Made by a program: the position numbers and the translations under genes. From assembly GCF_963082655.1 (NCBI RefSeq), contig NC_081556.1:68805227-68869226 (forward strand): DNA of 64,000 nt. Reading direction: 5' to 3'. The DNA is from Stomoxys calcitrans (Eukaryota; Arthropoda; Insecta; Diptera; Muscidae). Under the pieces are notes generated by a model, which was not told where the DNA came from, ran no database searches, and saw nothing but the letters and a program-made list of their open reading frames with translations. Below, one piece after another: positions 33,356 to 45,959 of the stretch; within the stretch, counting starts at the first letter, position 1, and each line of letters starts with the position of its first letter.

Positions 33356-34770
33356 GAGTACGACCAAGAATATTATATTTAAGGTTTTCCCCTCTTTTTT
33401 CGCTTCTTAATTTTAGTTGTTTAATTTTTTTGTTGGATTTATTTGTCGAGCTAAAACCAATATAGGGTCTTTTTTTTTAATTGCAAAGCAAGCACCATCA
33501 TCAGCCTGCTTTGCCCCAAAAATATGACATGATTCCACCACTCACTAATTAGTGAGATGTGCAATGGTAGAAGCATGCCTTCTTGAGATGAACATTGGAT
33601 CATATCAGGGCAACTTTTTTCGAGCGCAGTAAGAAAGGTAAACCACCAGCCGCCAATATCTCTAACTCAAAAAGAACACCAAGCATCTTTGAAAAGAGAT
33701 CATTTATGACAAATGCGTATTTAGACTTGTCTTAAGCAGGCTACCATGGGAAATACAACCTAGTGTAGCTAAGCACATAACTATACCATCACAAACGTAA
33801 AGATCAGCAAATCTTCTCTTTTTTGCAATATTAGCAAAAATCGGGAGAGCATATTTATTAGGATATACTTATATCTTAATCTGGCCGATTTCTTCCAAAA
33901 TCAAAAATCACTTATTTGAAAATATTTTTGAATTTGTTTTTTGGAAAAAGCCAAAAACGCCACAGGCGAATTTTTTTTTAATTTTTAAAAGGCTAAAAAA
34001 CCGATGCATTTATTAGAAATTTTCAAAAATCGTGCGATTTTTTTTTAAATATTTGATTTTTTTTTCAAATACAACATACCAATGCACGGCCCTTGAAGCC
34101 ATCACACCTAATATGGTTGAAAAGTCTTCTAACTAAAGACGAAATGCGCCCCATAGTGGTTGTTGTGTGTTGCTATCTTTGGCTTTCCTTTTCTATTTGC
34201 ATCTCCGACCATTGAGCTCGTCTCGAAAGAAAACGAACAAAACTTGCCCTAACAGGCAAAAAAACTTGAAAAATTTTTTTTAAAAAAAGCAAAAAAATAT
34301 TTTGAAATGATTTTTGTAAATTTCAAAAAGTCGATTATGGAAAATGTTTTTGTCAGTGGTGGTGTATTATAAAGCATGTAGGCACCTCTTATTTAAATTT
34401 GAGAAAATGTACCCCAAATTTTTGTTTCTCAAGTAAAATAAATATGTGCCCCAAAATTCATTACCGCCCAATTTAATTGGAAAAGCACAGATTTACTTTT
34501 AGAGACCCCAAATTTACCCCAAAGCAGTATAAAAAGGTCCCAAATGTTCTCCATATATTGGGCATATTTTCATTTTGGATGTGGGGTGTAATTTTCTGGG
34601 GCCAAACTTCATACCGCATTAAATTTGATTTGACATGTGGTTTTCTATGCCAAAAAGTTTAGATTTATTATAAAGGTAAAGATTTGCCAATTTGTGGTGC
34701 TCTTGCTAGCTCGAATAAATTACAGCCAAAAGGCTAATTTTCGAAAGAGTTTAAGTATAAGTCTGTGAGT
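33356..34770. other. Unassigned AT-rich DNA
   Basis: Many A/T homopolymer runs (33470, 33970-34070, 34260-34330). No supported gene, element end or RNA structure. The 61-codon frame at 34477-34662 has no signature. Confidence 0.4.
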
Positions 34771-35043
34771 TGCAAATTGCACATTTGCATTTGAGCATTC
34801 ATTAGAGAACAGGGGAAAAGTTCTCGCATATCAATGAGTGCCCCATTTAAATTGAAGCTCAGCGATATAGGACCCCTTTTTTATAGACAAGTCTGGGTGG
34901 CGTGCCGTAGTGCAAAGAAGTTTTTAAATGGCATAGTACATTGCAAATGTCACCACCGCTGAAAAATTGTTCCTGTCGTTCGAATGCAGGCGTTCAGCGT
35001 CATAGGCGAAAATGCAAACCTTTGCGTCATGGTGGCCTCCCTT
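34771..35043 (-). repeat. tRNA-derived SINE, full length but decayed
   Basis: Reversed copy: GCAAATTGCACATTTGCATTTG tail, CATTCATTAGAGAACAGGGG, CATATCAATGAGTGCCCC, GGTGGCGTGCCGTAGTGC, CACCGCTGAAAAATTG, GTCGTTCGAATGC (decayed B box), GCGTCATAGGCG and CATGGTGGCCTCC at the head. Several internal deletions. Confidence 0.75.
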
Positions 35044-36932
35044 GAATGAGTCTACCCATAATCAAATGGCAAACTAAACTGACCTTTCATCAAATTACAT
35101 TTGTCAAAGAGAAAAACTCGGAAAAGATGGAGTCCAGATCAAAAACCACACATCTGAAACAACACAACAACAAAACCAATTTTTGAACAATGTTGAGCAT
35201 TTTCTGTGCCTTCCCCACTTTGAGATATTCTATTCCACTGTAATCGCTTGAGGTTTTATGCTTTATGTCGTTGTCAAACTAAACAAAATTTTTGCAGTTC
35301 AAACAATAACAAAGCGTTTTTGGAGGCAAAGAAATGGGTGATTCTTACATTTCGTCGCTCGTCCTTACAGCTTCGTGGTGGGTGATGGAGTCGTCTATCT
35401 TTGTATTTCTTACAGTTGTTTATAGCCTAACCTCATTGTATCTGCTGTGTCATATTCGTAATGGAAAATTCGAATCTATCCATATGGACTGATGTCAGCT
35501 TCCGTTTGCATTTAGACAATGGCATGTGCACGAAGCAAAAAGATAATTCACTTTTGACGTCGCATGAAATACGAACAACTGAATCATAGAGGTATTAATT
35601 TGACATTCGCAACGACTCATTATTTTGGTGACGGTTTTATCGACAATAGTGAATTTAACAATTGGAAGTAAATGAGGAAGAAACCATAAATTTTAAGGAG
35701 ATTTTTATGTGCCACGATTTCTTCTCATGCATATCAGCTGGGTGTTATAGTTTTTAATGTTTAAAATTTAAACCAATATATATATAGTGTTTGGTGTTTC
35801 ATTTCATGTCACATTTATTTGACTTATGTACAAGAATCTAAGCTGTGATGTGCAAAAACGACAGTATTGTCAAAAAGACAGTATTGTCTTTCCAGCAAAC
35901 AAAATTTTCCGATTTCCATCGACAATCGGATGCCGACATCGCAACTAAAAACGAAAGAAGTGGTTGTCATGTTATCGGAACGACACGGTTGAGGGAAATC
36001 TGATATATTTACCTCCATATCGTACCGATGTCGGAGCAAAATTCCAGGGAAATTTGTATGAGAAATTAAACGTCGATTTCTTGACGAATGTCTTACAAAA
36101 TGCGAACGATTTTGCCGCCGAATCGAAAGTCTTAAAACCGCCGCCGAATCGAAAGTCTTAAAAAAAACAAGCAAAACAAAAATTCCAAGGCAAAAGTTAG
36201 CGGCATTACACGCAATTCCAAATAAAACGACAACAAAATATAGTCCCTCTACCACTTGTATACATTCCACACACGTATTAACGAAATGTTCCTATGCCTT
36301 GCACCGACACGCCATACAGAAATCGTTACGATTTCGTTCTTAAATGTCGGAACAGAAAAATTAAATTCTCTCATACTTGGCGAACCGTTTACCTTCCGGA
36401 TTTGGTAAGAATTGTCGTATGTTTCGTCCGACTATGTGCAGACATGTCGGACGTCAGACAAAGTCAGATCAAATTGTTAGCTGGGTTGTTTCATTTAACG
36501 AACTCACCATATTGTGAAAATACATACCAAATAAATTGCAATAAGTTAGAATACGAATTTACGTACCCTCTTGAACCGACCCTCGTGGGCATACAACTTT
36601 TTTGTTCTGTACATCTTTTTTTATTTCGAGAAAATTGCATATGTGGTTTATGAATTGATATAGTGAAAATGGAACATATTTACATCACAATCTCTCAAGA
36701 ATGAAAGGATTTGTCAACGAAAGGAATGCAAAGGCCTACTACGATATATCATAAGTATATATTAGGCGATTTCGTTTTATGGACACTAAACTCTGAACCG
36801 ATTTTTGTGCATTTCGGTAGACTATGTTCGGATGCCTTATAATATAATCCGAACCAAAATTTTTTCTCATCTGAGGAAAACGTTTGAAATATTTGAACTT
36901 CGATAATTAGAGCACTTGCTTTATATTAATTA
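35044..36932. other. Unassigned DNA, includes a CpG-richer block
   Basis: No gene is supported. 35860-36480 differs from its surroundings: it has many CCGAC/TCGGA motifs and GACAGTATTGTC twice (near 35860 and 35877), which suggests an unrecognised old DNA transposon. A 24-base segment GCCGCCGAATCGAAAGTCTT(AAAA) occurs twice at 36114 and 36140. Frames at 35824-36270 (minus) and 36294-36653 (plus) show no domain. Confidence 0.35.
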
Positions 36933-37675
36933 TAGGATGGGGGTATACTAATTTCGACATTCCGTTTGTAACACCTCGAAATAAACGTCTAAGATCCCAT
37001 AAAGTATATATACTCTTGATCGCCATTATATTTTTAGTCTATATAGTCATATCTGTTTGTCTGTCGAAAGTTAAAGTGCTTTCGACAGACTTGAAATATT
37101 GCGCAAATATTGGTATGACTTCCGACAATTGTGCCAAGCTTGGTTCAAATCGGTTCATAACCTGATATAGCTGCCAAATGAACCGATCCTCAAGTTAGAC
37201 TTCTAGGGTCCAATTATTATCCAATTTCTTTAAAATTTAGCATATGTCGTTTTCACAACAATTCTGCCAAGTGTGGTCTTAATTAGTCCACAACCTGATA
37301 TAGCTGTCATACAAACCGGTCTTGCCTCTAGAGGGCGCAATTCTTATCCAATTTGTTTGAAATTTTGCATGCCAACAACTGTGTTGAATATAGTCTAAAT
37401 CGGTTTATAAACTGATATAGATGCAATATCGACGATCTTCTTCACGATTTGAGCCAGTGGAGGGTGCAATTATTATTTGATTTTTCTGCAATTTTGGAGG
37501 TGCTATTCTTCTATGACTTCTAACAGTCATGAGAAGTATAGTCCATATCGGTCAATAACTTGATAAAGCTCATATATATTTCAAAAAGTCATACAAAGAA
37601 CTGGACAAGTGCGATCCAAAGTGGAGGGGATATAAGATTCGACCCGTTCGAACTTAGCACACTTTTAATTGCTTT
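36933..37675 (+). mobile_element. Family B element, decayed, right end present
   Basis: The left tip is lost (ATAGGATGGGGGTATACTAATTTCG remains). It has TCCCATAAAGTATATATACTC, a truncated conserved block, about three units with GATATAGCTGCC-like starts, and the right end AGTGGAGGGGATATAAG. The hairpin region ATTCGA-CCCGT-TCGAAC and CTTAGCACACTTTTAATTG follow. The hairpin carries a paired substitution relative to the consensus. Confidence 0.7.
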
Positions 37676-38030
37676 TGTTTAAAAGAATATACATAAAGGT
37701 TGGGTGGACCAAACAAAATCCACCGAGAGGTTTTCAAAATCGATACCTACGATGAATTCGAAGAAAATTTGCCCAATTAACAATGGGTCTCAGATCAAAA
37801 TCGAGCTTCTACGCACAGACAAAAAATTTATCCTCCTTATTATGCATACACAATTTTAGTGGTTAATTTATTTGTTTTTTCGAAATAGTTAAAATTGTAT
37901 CAAGTTGTAGAGAACTAGAAATACAACCTTATACACTATGCTAGTTTCTAAGATTCTTAGGCTGGTTTCAAAGTTCTACTATCTGGAAACAATAACAAAT
38001 TATTGCTGGTTTAGCAAAAGTAAACTGCAA

Positions 38031-39080
38031 CCTCATTTTTTGGTAAAAAAAAATCTCATGACCATCAAGACTGACTCCCTTTGGAGAAAAATATTGGAGG
38101 CAATAATTGTTTTCATAATCGAAAATCGTTTTCTGCCCTACTTGTTCTGTGTTCCATGAACAGATAATTAAATTAAATTATTTTGACGAATCATTTTAGT
38201 TGTTAATTAAATTTGTAAGTCAATAGAGCTCTTACACAACTTTGACTGACTCGTGGAAAGCCATCAGACGATGCGAATTGGGTGAATGAAAACTGAATTC
38301 ACAGACAGTAATTTAAAGCGAGCATAACCTATTACTACTCATATTCCAATTTGTACATCCTTGTTTATACTTGAATTGTTCCTTGCATCAGGCAACATGT
38401 AGCATAAAACCTTTCCGACAAACGGCGATGTCAAAGATCCAATTTATTTTCCCACCTTGAAGGCGAAAGATGATGGTAAAACATTATTTCCACTTGTTTG
38501 CTCACAAAAATCGACATTTGTGAGCAATTTTCTAGCATATAAGATGTGCATAATTGCAAAAAAAAAATATATCGTTTATTTTGTTTTTTCCATAAAGCAA
38601 AGAGATTTTATAGGACTATTAAAACCAAAATAAAATATTCTTTGGGATTTTCAACCATGGCTCAATGTACCGTCGAACATTTTTGGAAAATTGCTCTAAA
38701 TAAATATGACATTTTTCTTCTTGTTTTTTCTGCGTGTAGCATTCTGTATGTGAAGAATTTCCTGTCTCAGAAGAAGAGGCAGCACAAAGACCTTAACATT
38801 TGTATCGCACTTGTAGTTATCAACTTTCCTACTTTGCTTGCATCATCATGTCAGCGAATAATCAGTGTCAGCCAATGACAATAATTCCATTTCTTTGAAA
38901 GTAAAACCCTGCAATAATCACCATACAGAGGAACATAACTCGCTTTTGTTAAGAAGACTTCAACCGGCTGTCAGGGGATCGTGGCTGGTTCTTTTTTTCT
39001 ACAGGTGTTCTTTGTATTCTCACGTAACTCAATGAATGATATTTTCCCGGACAACTACGGATACAGGCTTTATCACAGAA
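38031..39080 (+). repeat. 1,050-bp tandem duplication, copy 1
   Basis: It runs from CCTCATTTTTTGGTAAAAAA to ATACAGGCTTTATCACAGAA and is repeated immediately downstream at an offset of 1,050 bases. Every segment I compared reads identically. It contains a 110-codon frame (38546-38878) whose later part, from a Kozak-like ACCATGG, has one hydrophobic stretch; no family is recognisable and I do not call it a gene. Confidence 0.95.
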
Positions 39081-40130
39081 CCTCATTTTTTGGTAAAAAA
39101 AAATCTCATGACCATCAAGACTGACTCCCTTTGGAGAAAAATATTGGAGGCAATAATTGTTTTCATAATCGAAAATCGTTTTCTGCCCTACTTGTTCTGT
39201 GTTCCATGAACAGATAATTAAATTAAATTATTTTGACGAATCATTTTAGTTGTTAATTAAATTTGTAAGTCAATAGAGCTCTTACACAACTTTGACTGAC
39301 TCGTGGAAAGCCATCAGACGATGCGAATTGGGTGAATGAAAACTGAATTCACAGACAGTAATTTAAAGCGAGCATAACCTATTACTACTCATATTCCAAT
39401 TTGTACATCCTTGTTTATACTTGAATTGTTCCTTGCATCAGGCAACATGTAGCATAAAACCTTTCCGACAAACGGCGATGTCAAAGATCCAATTTATTTT
39501 CCCACCTTGAAGGCGAAAGATGATGGTAAAACATTATTTCCACTTGTTTGCTCACAAAAATCGACATTTGTGAGCAATTTTCTAGCATATAAGATGTGCA
39601 TAATTGCAAAAAAAAAATATATCGTTTATTTTGTTTTTTCCATAAAGCAAAGAGATTTTATAGGACTATTAAAACCAAAATAAAATATTCTTTGGGATTT
39701 TCAACCATGGCTCAATGTACCGTCGAACATTTTTGGAAAATTGCTCTAAATAAATATGACATTTTTCTTCTTGTTTTTTCTGCGTGTAGCATTCTGTATG
39801 TGAAGAATTTCCTGTCTCAGAAGAAGAGGCAGCACAAAGACCTTAACATTTGTATCGCACTTGTAGTTATCAACTTTCCTACTTTGCTTGCATCATCATG
39901 TCAGCGAATAATCAGTGTCAGCCAATGACAATAATTCCATTTCTTTGAAAGTAAAACCCTGCAATAATCACCATACAGAGGAACATAACTCGCTTTTGTT
40001 AAGAAGACTTCAACCGGCTGTCAGGGGATCGTGGCTGGTTCTTTTTTTCTACAGGTGTTCTTTGTATTCTCACGTAACTCAATGAATGATATTTTCCCGG
40101 ACAACTACGGATACAGGCTTTATCACAGAA
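39081..40130 (+). repeat. 1,050-bp tandem duplication, copy 2
   Basis: Direct head-to-tail repeat of 38031-39080, including the same 110-codon frame at 39596-39928. The unit boundary has only 'AA' in common with the outer flank, so long homology did not drive the event as seen here. A recent duplication and an assembly artefact are both possible. Confidence 0.95.
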
Positions 40131-40323
40131 ATTGAGAAAACTTCGCTCAGAAATGTATTTTCTGATTAGGATGAAAAAATACGAGAAAAGATAAATTGTA
40201 TGATTACAAAAAGAATTATTACAGCAAGAACTGTTTTAATTTCTCTTTCGAGATAAGCTTAATGATCGAAAATCTTATACAATGGAAAAATTAAAGCCAC
40301 AGGAGATACACAACGCCAAACAT

Positions 40324-40376
40324 GATTTGACGCGTTTCGCCTCCTTGGTAAGGAGGGGGGATCATCATCAGAAATC
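40324..40376 (-). ncRNA. Penelope-type hammerhead ribozyme motif
   Basis: Read on the minus strand: GATTT (40372-40376) and CTGATGA (40365-40371) are followed by an 8-base TGATCCCC. Next comes a 7-bp stem CCTCCTT/AAGGAGG (40350-40356 with 40340-40346) with a 3-base loop. Then C, GAAA (40335-40338), a minimal C-GC-G helix III, and the cleavage triplet GTC (40329-40331). AAATC (40324-40328) pairs perfectly with GATTT as helix I. All core nucleotides of a hammerhead are present in order and helix I abuts both core segments. The unpaired 8 bases at the base of helix II are abnormal, so activity is uncertain. Penelope-like retroelements are known to carry such ribozymes. No GIY-YIG or RT frame is adjacent, so this would be a terminal-repeat relic. 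Confidence 0.6.
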
Positions 40377-41763
40377 TTTAGGTGTGAGGGCTTCAAAGGT
40401 CGTACATTGGTAGGTTGTATTTATGTGGAAGAAATTGCGAAAGAACCTCTTGCTGGCTGTGTCACTGTATGTATGTTTGTTTTATTGCAGAGCGGATTTA
40501 TTGTCCAAATACCTCCGGGGGAAAGGAACGGGTCTTTCATGGGTCCACCCATGAATATTCCTCAAGAAACGAGTATTGATGTCAATGTAAAGCCATCAAA
40601 ACATATTCAGCGCGCATTTAGCTGTGAAGCACAGACAAACTTTAGTCAGTCTTAAGGATGCTTCCTTTAACATTGCTATTCCATCGGACAGAGATATATG
40701 CGAATGTGTTTCATGTTCTGGTGACATGGTGTAGCATATGTCACATTTAATTAACAAAAATTAAAAATGGAAAAAAAACTCTTTTACACCCCTTGTGAAC
40801 CTTCGTTCAATGTATAATTTAAACTTTGCCAATATTTATTTCATTACGGGGGAAAACGGACGGATGCTTATGCATGCAGGTGGGTGTACTGCACACGCGA
40901 CATCACGCAAAAACGTTTTGCTGCTTCTGCCACAAGTGATGTGTAAATGTGTGCATTAAGATTGTATAATTTATTGTGAGGCACATATCGTACTTCAACT
41001 ATGAAGGCAACGTGCAAACATCTTTTCCTACTTATGATTACAAATTGAACTGTAGTAAGAGGCTACAATAGGGTTGGTGGCAATTCATTAGAGGATTCAA
41101 TAAAATATTTAAGGACAATTAAAAAGCCAATTTCTTTTGCAAGTGGACCGTTATAAACTATTGACTTGGTGCAAATTTACGCATAATCATTATGATTGAG
41201 TTCGGATGATTGCGTTGAGAACAGTAACGTGAATTTCCCCCATTGTTAGTAGTCGAATGTGCAAAAAGTGTGAAATGGGTTCTCTTTGAACCGCAAAAAT
41301 ACGGAGAAGAAAAATTGGATCCACATTTGACGCACCGTGGGTTAAAAGGCAACAATTAATGAAAATTATCAATTAACTAATAACAATATGCTGTATGTTC
41401 TTTCACGAGGAATATTAGATAGGTTTAGTTCAAAGAGAATGGAGGCAAAACGCGATCTTATTTTAAACTGGGCGATGGGATAGTCCATTGTAATTCTATT
41501 TTCTTCTTTTTTTTTTGGTAGTTATGCAACTTCTTGCATTAATCATACAGTAAAAATATTGCCTTAATTTGATCAATTGAACATGTTATTGATTTAAAAA
41601 AATATCTCTAAGGAAGAGATAAATTGCTTTGATAGTTGTTGATTTTGTCTATTTGTCAACGAATTATTACATATGATTGGTTAAAAGACTAATGTTTAAC
41701 AAATTATTAATTGCATGAGTTAAAATTGTTATTCAATAACATAAACGGTAAGTATGTATCCGT
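40377..41763. other. Unassigned DNA beside the ribozyme motif
   Basis: An 82-codon plus-strand frame (40407-40655) shows no recognisable domain. No Penelope coding remnant was found on the minus strand. Other frames (41158-41372 minus) overlap each other in different frames and look like noise. Confidence 0.4.
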
Positions 41764-41980
41764 TTCCCCTCCTAATGCTTCCAACATTTCTGAGGTACTA
41801 TGCCATGTCAAAATTCTCTCCAAAGAAGAGTCGCACTGCGGCACGCCGTTCGGACTCGGCTATAAAAGTACGCCCCTTATCATTGAGCTTAAACTTGAAT
41901 CGGGCTGCATTCATTGATATGTGAGAAGTTTGCCCCTGTTCTTTAGTGGAATGTTCATGGACAAAATTTGCAATTTGCAA
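41764..41980 (+). repeat. tRNA-derived SINE, body and tail
   Basis: It has CCTAATGCTTCCAACATTTCTGAGG, TTCTCTCCAAAGAAGAG, CACTGCGGCACGCCGTTCGG, CTCGGCTATAAAAG, CCTTATCATTGAGC, GTGAGAAGTTTGCCCCTG and GTGGAATGTTCATGGACAAAATTTGC. The tRNA-like head is missing. Confidence 0.8.
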
Positions 41981-42792
41981 CTTATCTGTTTCTACAAAAA
42001 GCAAAATGATATTGTGTTCTCTTTCGCAAACATGTAATGCCAATAGAAGTGCAAAATGGGCCAAATATAAATTTTTTGCCTTTCTTCCACATAATCATAT
42101 TTTCATTTTGGGCATTCCTTACGTAATTCAAGAAAAGACAACTATTAACAACTAGTAGCGTAGCTAGACGAAAATAAATTTGACAAAAAAAAGTCTGGAG
42201 AGTGACAAATATTTTTTAATGCTTCATAAAACTCAATAAATTTTGTATAATTTAGAGTGTGAATTGGAAGAGTGAAGAATAGAACAACCGAGGATGTGTG
42301 TATATATAAATGGACGAATTATACATTCGAAACGCACCTGAAAATGGAGAGCGTGGTACAAATTGAATGAGGTATGTATATATGTGCATTAATGCTACCC
42401 TATTGTTTTGGAATATTTAATTATCCAAACATAAATGAAGCATTTTATTATTGACCAACAGAACACAACTTCCTAAATACGTCCTTTCATGTGGATTAAT
42501 ACTTCGAGATATTATATACGAAATGCTCAGGTTGATATTCCTTACAAAGTTTTCAATATAAAAATAATTTCTTCATTATACACTTTACAGAGATGGTAAA
42601 TACCCAAGTGAACAACTCGTTGCAACGAACAGTGGGATGAGAAAAAATAAGTGGAAATAAGTCTGTCATTTTGGATCTTCATGAAATTTTACATGGTTTT
42701 AGCAGAGGTTTAATCTAGTTTATATGTAAAATTTCAGGACACTAGAAGTCTCAGAGGCCATTGGTGGGGCTTCAAATTTGGTCACCTTGGCC

Positions 42793-43589
42793 CTACAAAA
42801 TTTTGTTCGGGCTGTCAAAAGCGCATTTATGGTCGATTTTCAAAAATACACTTTTGGGAAAAATAAAATTCAAATTGAAAATAACATAAAACGTAAACTA
42901 CTAAAGATATCGTTCTAATTTTTCACAAAATTGTACATGAATATCTTTTTAAAAAAATGAGTTCTAATTTCGGTTACATTTCTCGATGAAAACACCCATA
43001 ATCCCCACACTGGGGAAATATTTTGGCAAATTGGCATTTTGTAGTAAAATGTCCTTAGAGACCTCAATCCTTGGATGGCGCAAAAACTTTTTGCATGCTA
43101 TAAGTTATTATTTGGGGCAATGAAAATATATAGTTGGGGGTCTCAGCTTTGCGTTTTGCCAATGCCAATATTGTACTTCACAGATCTCGTATTAGAGTTA
43201 ACACAATTTATAAAGATTAGACTAAAAACGCATCTACATTAAGTCTTCTTTACAGTATAGTTAGCAGAATTGATAGTGCTGGGCCTAATTTTCTGTATAG
43301 AGACGAAACAATGAAATTACCTTTTTTACGAAAAAAATTCCAAAAATTTTTTTTTTCACATTTTTTGATTGGTATACTTTTGACTGAAATCGGTTCAGAA
43401 GTGCTTTCACATGCAAGAAATTAAGAGACCAGCCTCTGCGATAATTTCGAAAACAAAAATTGTTAGTCAAATTTCTTGGACACTATAAAAGATATCCCGC
43501 ACATTTAGGCCTGTTTTTTGTAGGGCTTTTTGAGCACATGAAAATCGGACCATAAATGCGCTTTTGACAGCCCGAACAAAATTTTATAG
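42793..43589. repeat. 49-bp inverted repeat enclosing ~700 bp
   Basis: The left arm 42793-42841 (CTACAAAATTTTGTTCGGGC..GCGCATTTATGG..) matches the reverse complement of the right arm 43540-43589 with one substitution and one single-base indel. The interior is AT-rich without a transposase frame. No clear target duplication flanks the arms. It could be a MITE-like element or a larger folded repeat of unknown family. Confidence 0.8.
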
Positions 43590-44434
43590 AGCCGCTTCGC
43601 TTCGCAAAGCCAGCATCCGAGAAAGTTCTTACCGCAACATATCAATTCAAATTTTATTTATTACTACGTTACTTTGAATAGCGTGCAACTTTTCCATCCT
43701 TGAGAGTTTACTTACATGGGATTGTTAAAACCGACATTGGCATCAAATAAATATATTTGACGTTCCAATTGTGTTTATGCGACATTTCTAATCATACGTA
43801 TATATCCCTTTGAAACAAAAAACCACATTTTATAATTTGCACCTTAATGGTTTATTGTCCGCTATATACACATTAGCGCACGATTTTTCATTTGAAGCAA
43901 AGTCAGTATGAAATAAAATTCCGACTATGTGGTATACTTACATCTTTGTCAGCATTTTACATTATAATCTGTAAGAAAGAAAAAGTAATGTTAAAAATGT
44001 AACGAATAGTTATTGACAAAAATATTAGAGCTTGATTTAATAATAATCAAGGGCTGCTCAAAATGACTGTGAACATAATTTTAGCGAATAACACTCGGTG
44101 CTCTTCTGAAATGACAGAGTATATGCGCAAAGCAATAATTCGTTTCATATAAACGAAATTTTCGCCAAGTTAACTTCTTTCTTTATTTACGATAAAAGCG
44201 CGTGCTTTTTGTGATAAATTCTTGCAGGAGTTTCTGAGAAATATAATTTTTTCGCCTAGCAATGACTTTCATTTTCCTGTCCTTATAGAAAAGCATGTCA
44301 AGTTCAATTAAATGTTGTAACATAATTCAATCTCAATATTTCACCAATTATTAGCAGATCTCAGTTGGTAATTCAAACTCTTTCAGAGTTTATTTGGATT
44401 TATTTCGATGTTATGATACACAATTATATTAAGT
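43590..44434. other. Unassigned AT-rich DNA
   Basis: No element end, RNA or supported reading frame recognised. Confidence 0.35.
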
Positions 44435-45460
44435 GCCTCTGCTATTAGAGCGATATCAAGATATGGTCAGGTTTGGACCACAATTAAATTATATGTTGGA
44501 GACCTGTGTTAAATGTCATCCAATTCGTATAAGGATTGCGTCCTTTGGGGGCTCAAGAAGTAAAATAGAGAGATCGATTTATATGGGAGCTGTATCGGAC
44601 TATAGACCGATTCAGACCATAATAAACACGTATGTTGATGGTCATGAGAGGATCCGTCGTACAAAATTTCAGGCAAATCGGTTAATAATTACGACCTCTA
44701 GAGGCTCAAGAAGTCAAGATCCCAGATCGGTTTATATGGCAGCTATATCAGGTTATGAACAGATTTAAACCTTATTTGACACAGTTGTTGAAAGTAAGAA
44801 TGACGTATTTTGTCATGCAAAATTTCAGCCAAATCAGATAAGAATTGCGCCCTCTAGAGGCTCAAGAAGTCAAGTCCCCAGATCGTTTTATATGACAGCT
44901 ATATCAGGTTATGAACCGATTTGAGCCATACTTGGCACATTTATTGGATATCATAACAAAATACTTCGTGCAAAAATTCTTTCAAATCGGATAAGAATTG
45001 CGCCCTTTAGAGGCTCAAGAAGTCAAGACCCAAGATCGGTTTATATGACAGCTATATCAGGTTATGAACCGATTTGAACCATACTTGGGACAGTTGTTGG
45101 ATATCATAACAAAACACTTCGTGCAAAATTTCACTCCAATCCGATAAGAATTGCGTCCTCTAGAGGCTCAAGAAGTCAAGACCCAAGATCGGTTTATTTA
45201 ACAGCTATATCAAAACATGGCCCGATATGGCCCATTTACAATACCAACCGACCTATACTAATAGGAAATATTTGTGCAAAATTCCAAGCGGCTAGCCTTA
45301 CTCCTTCGGAACTTAGCGTGCTTTCGACAGACAGACGGACGGACGGCGCGACGATCAAAAATATATATACTTTATGGGGTCTCAGACGAATATTTCGAGT
45401 AGTTACAAACAGAATGACGAAATTAGTATACCCCCCATCCTATGGTGGAGGGAATAAAAA
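44435..45460 (-). mobile_element. Family B element lacking its right end
   Basis: Reversed. It begins in the terminal unit (CTCTGCTATTAGAGCGATATC) without the hairpin. It carries about five B-type units with CTCTAGAGGCTCAAGAAGTCAAG, then CGGCTAGCC, TTTCGACAGACAGACGGACGG, AAAATATATATACTTTATGGGGTC and the left end ATGGTGGAGGGAATAAAAAA. Confidence 0.75.
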
Positions 45461-45959
45461 ATTGTTTTGTGTAAAAATGTGTCAAGCACACAATTGGAAT
45501 TATTTAGGATTTGCTGTATACTTACAAAGTAATTTGTAATAGTGTGAATATTCTTGCCAACCACTGGTCTGTACGCTCAAATACTCACTCTTTCTCTCTA
45601 GTAGGAGAGACACAAGAAAATAATTATTAGTCTGTTACTCGAATAATTGTTTGCGGTTATGGAAGTACTTTTGCAATCAAATAGTTTCTGGTTTTACAAC
45701 AACAGAAAGGTTCTTTTACCAAAAGCGAAGCTGATAAAGGGTATTACAATGAACAAAGTTAGTTACGTTCAATAATGTTATGGCTAACGCTTGATATATT
45801 GAAGAGAAATGTTACTCGGTTACAATAAAAGAAAAACTTTGTTATGAAAATATTATTTTTTTTGTCGTAAAAACACTTTCGCAGTTGATGTTTGGATACA
45901 TTTATCATCCAGTGCTGCAGCCCTGAAAATTTTATTTACCTTAAAAATTACTTAATTAA

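Noticed and set aside
35824..36270. 148-codon minus-strand frame with a hydrophobic start
   Set aside because: The hydrophobic stretch reflects T-rich composition on that strand; no homology and plus-strand frames overlap.
38546..38878. Duplicated 110-codon frame as a gene pair
   Set aside because: The duplication copies any frame exactly, so its conservation is not evidence of selection; no recognisable family.
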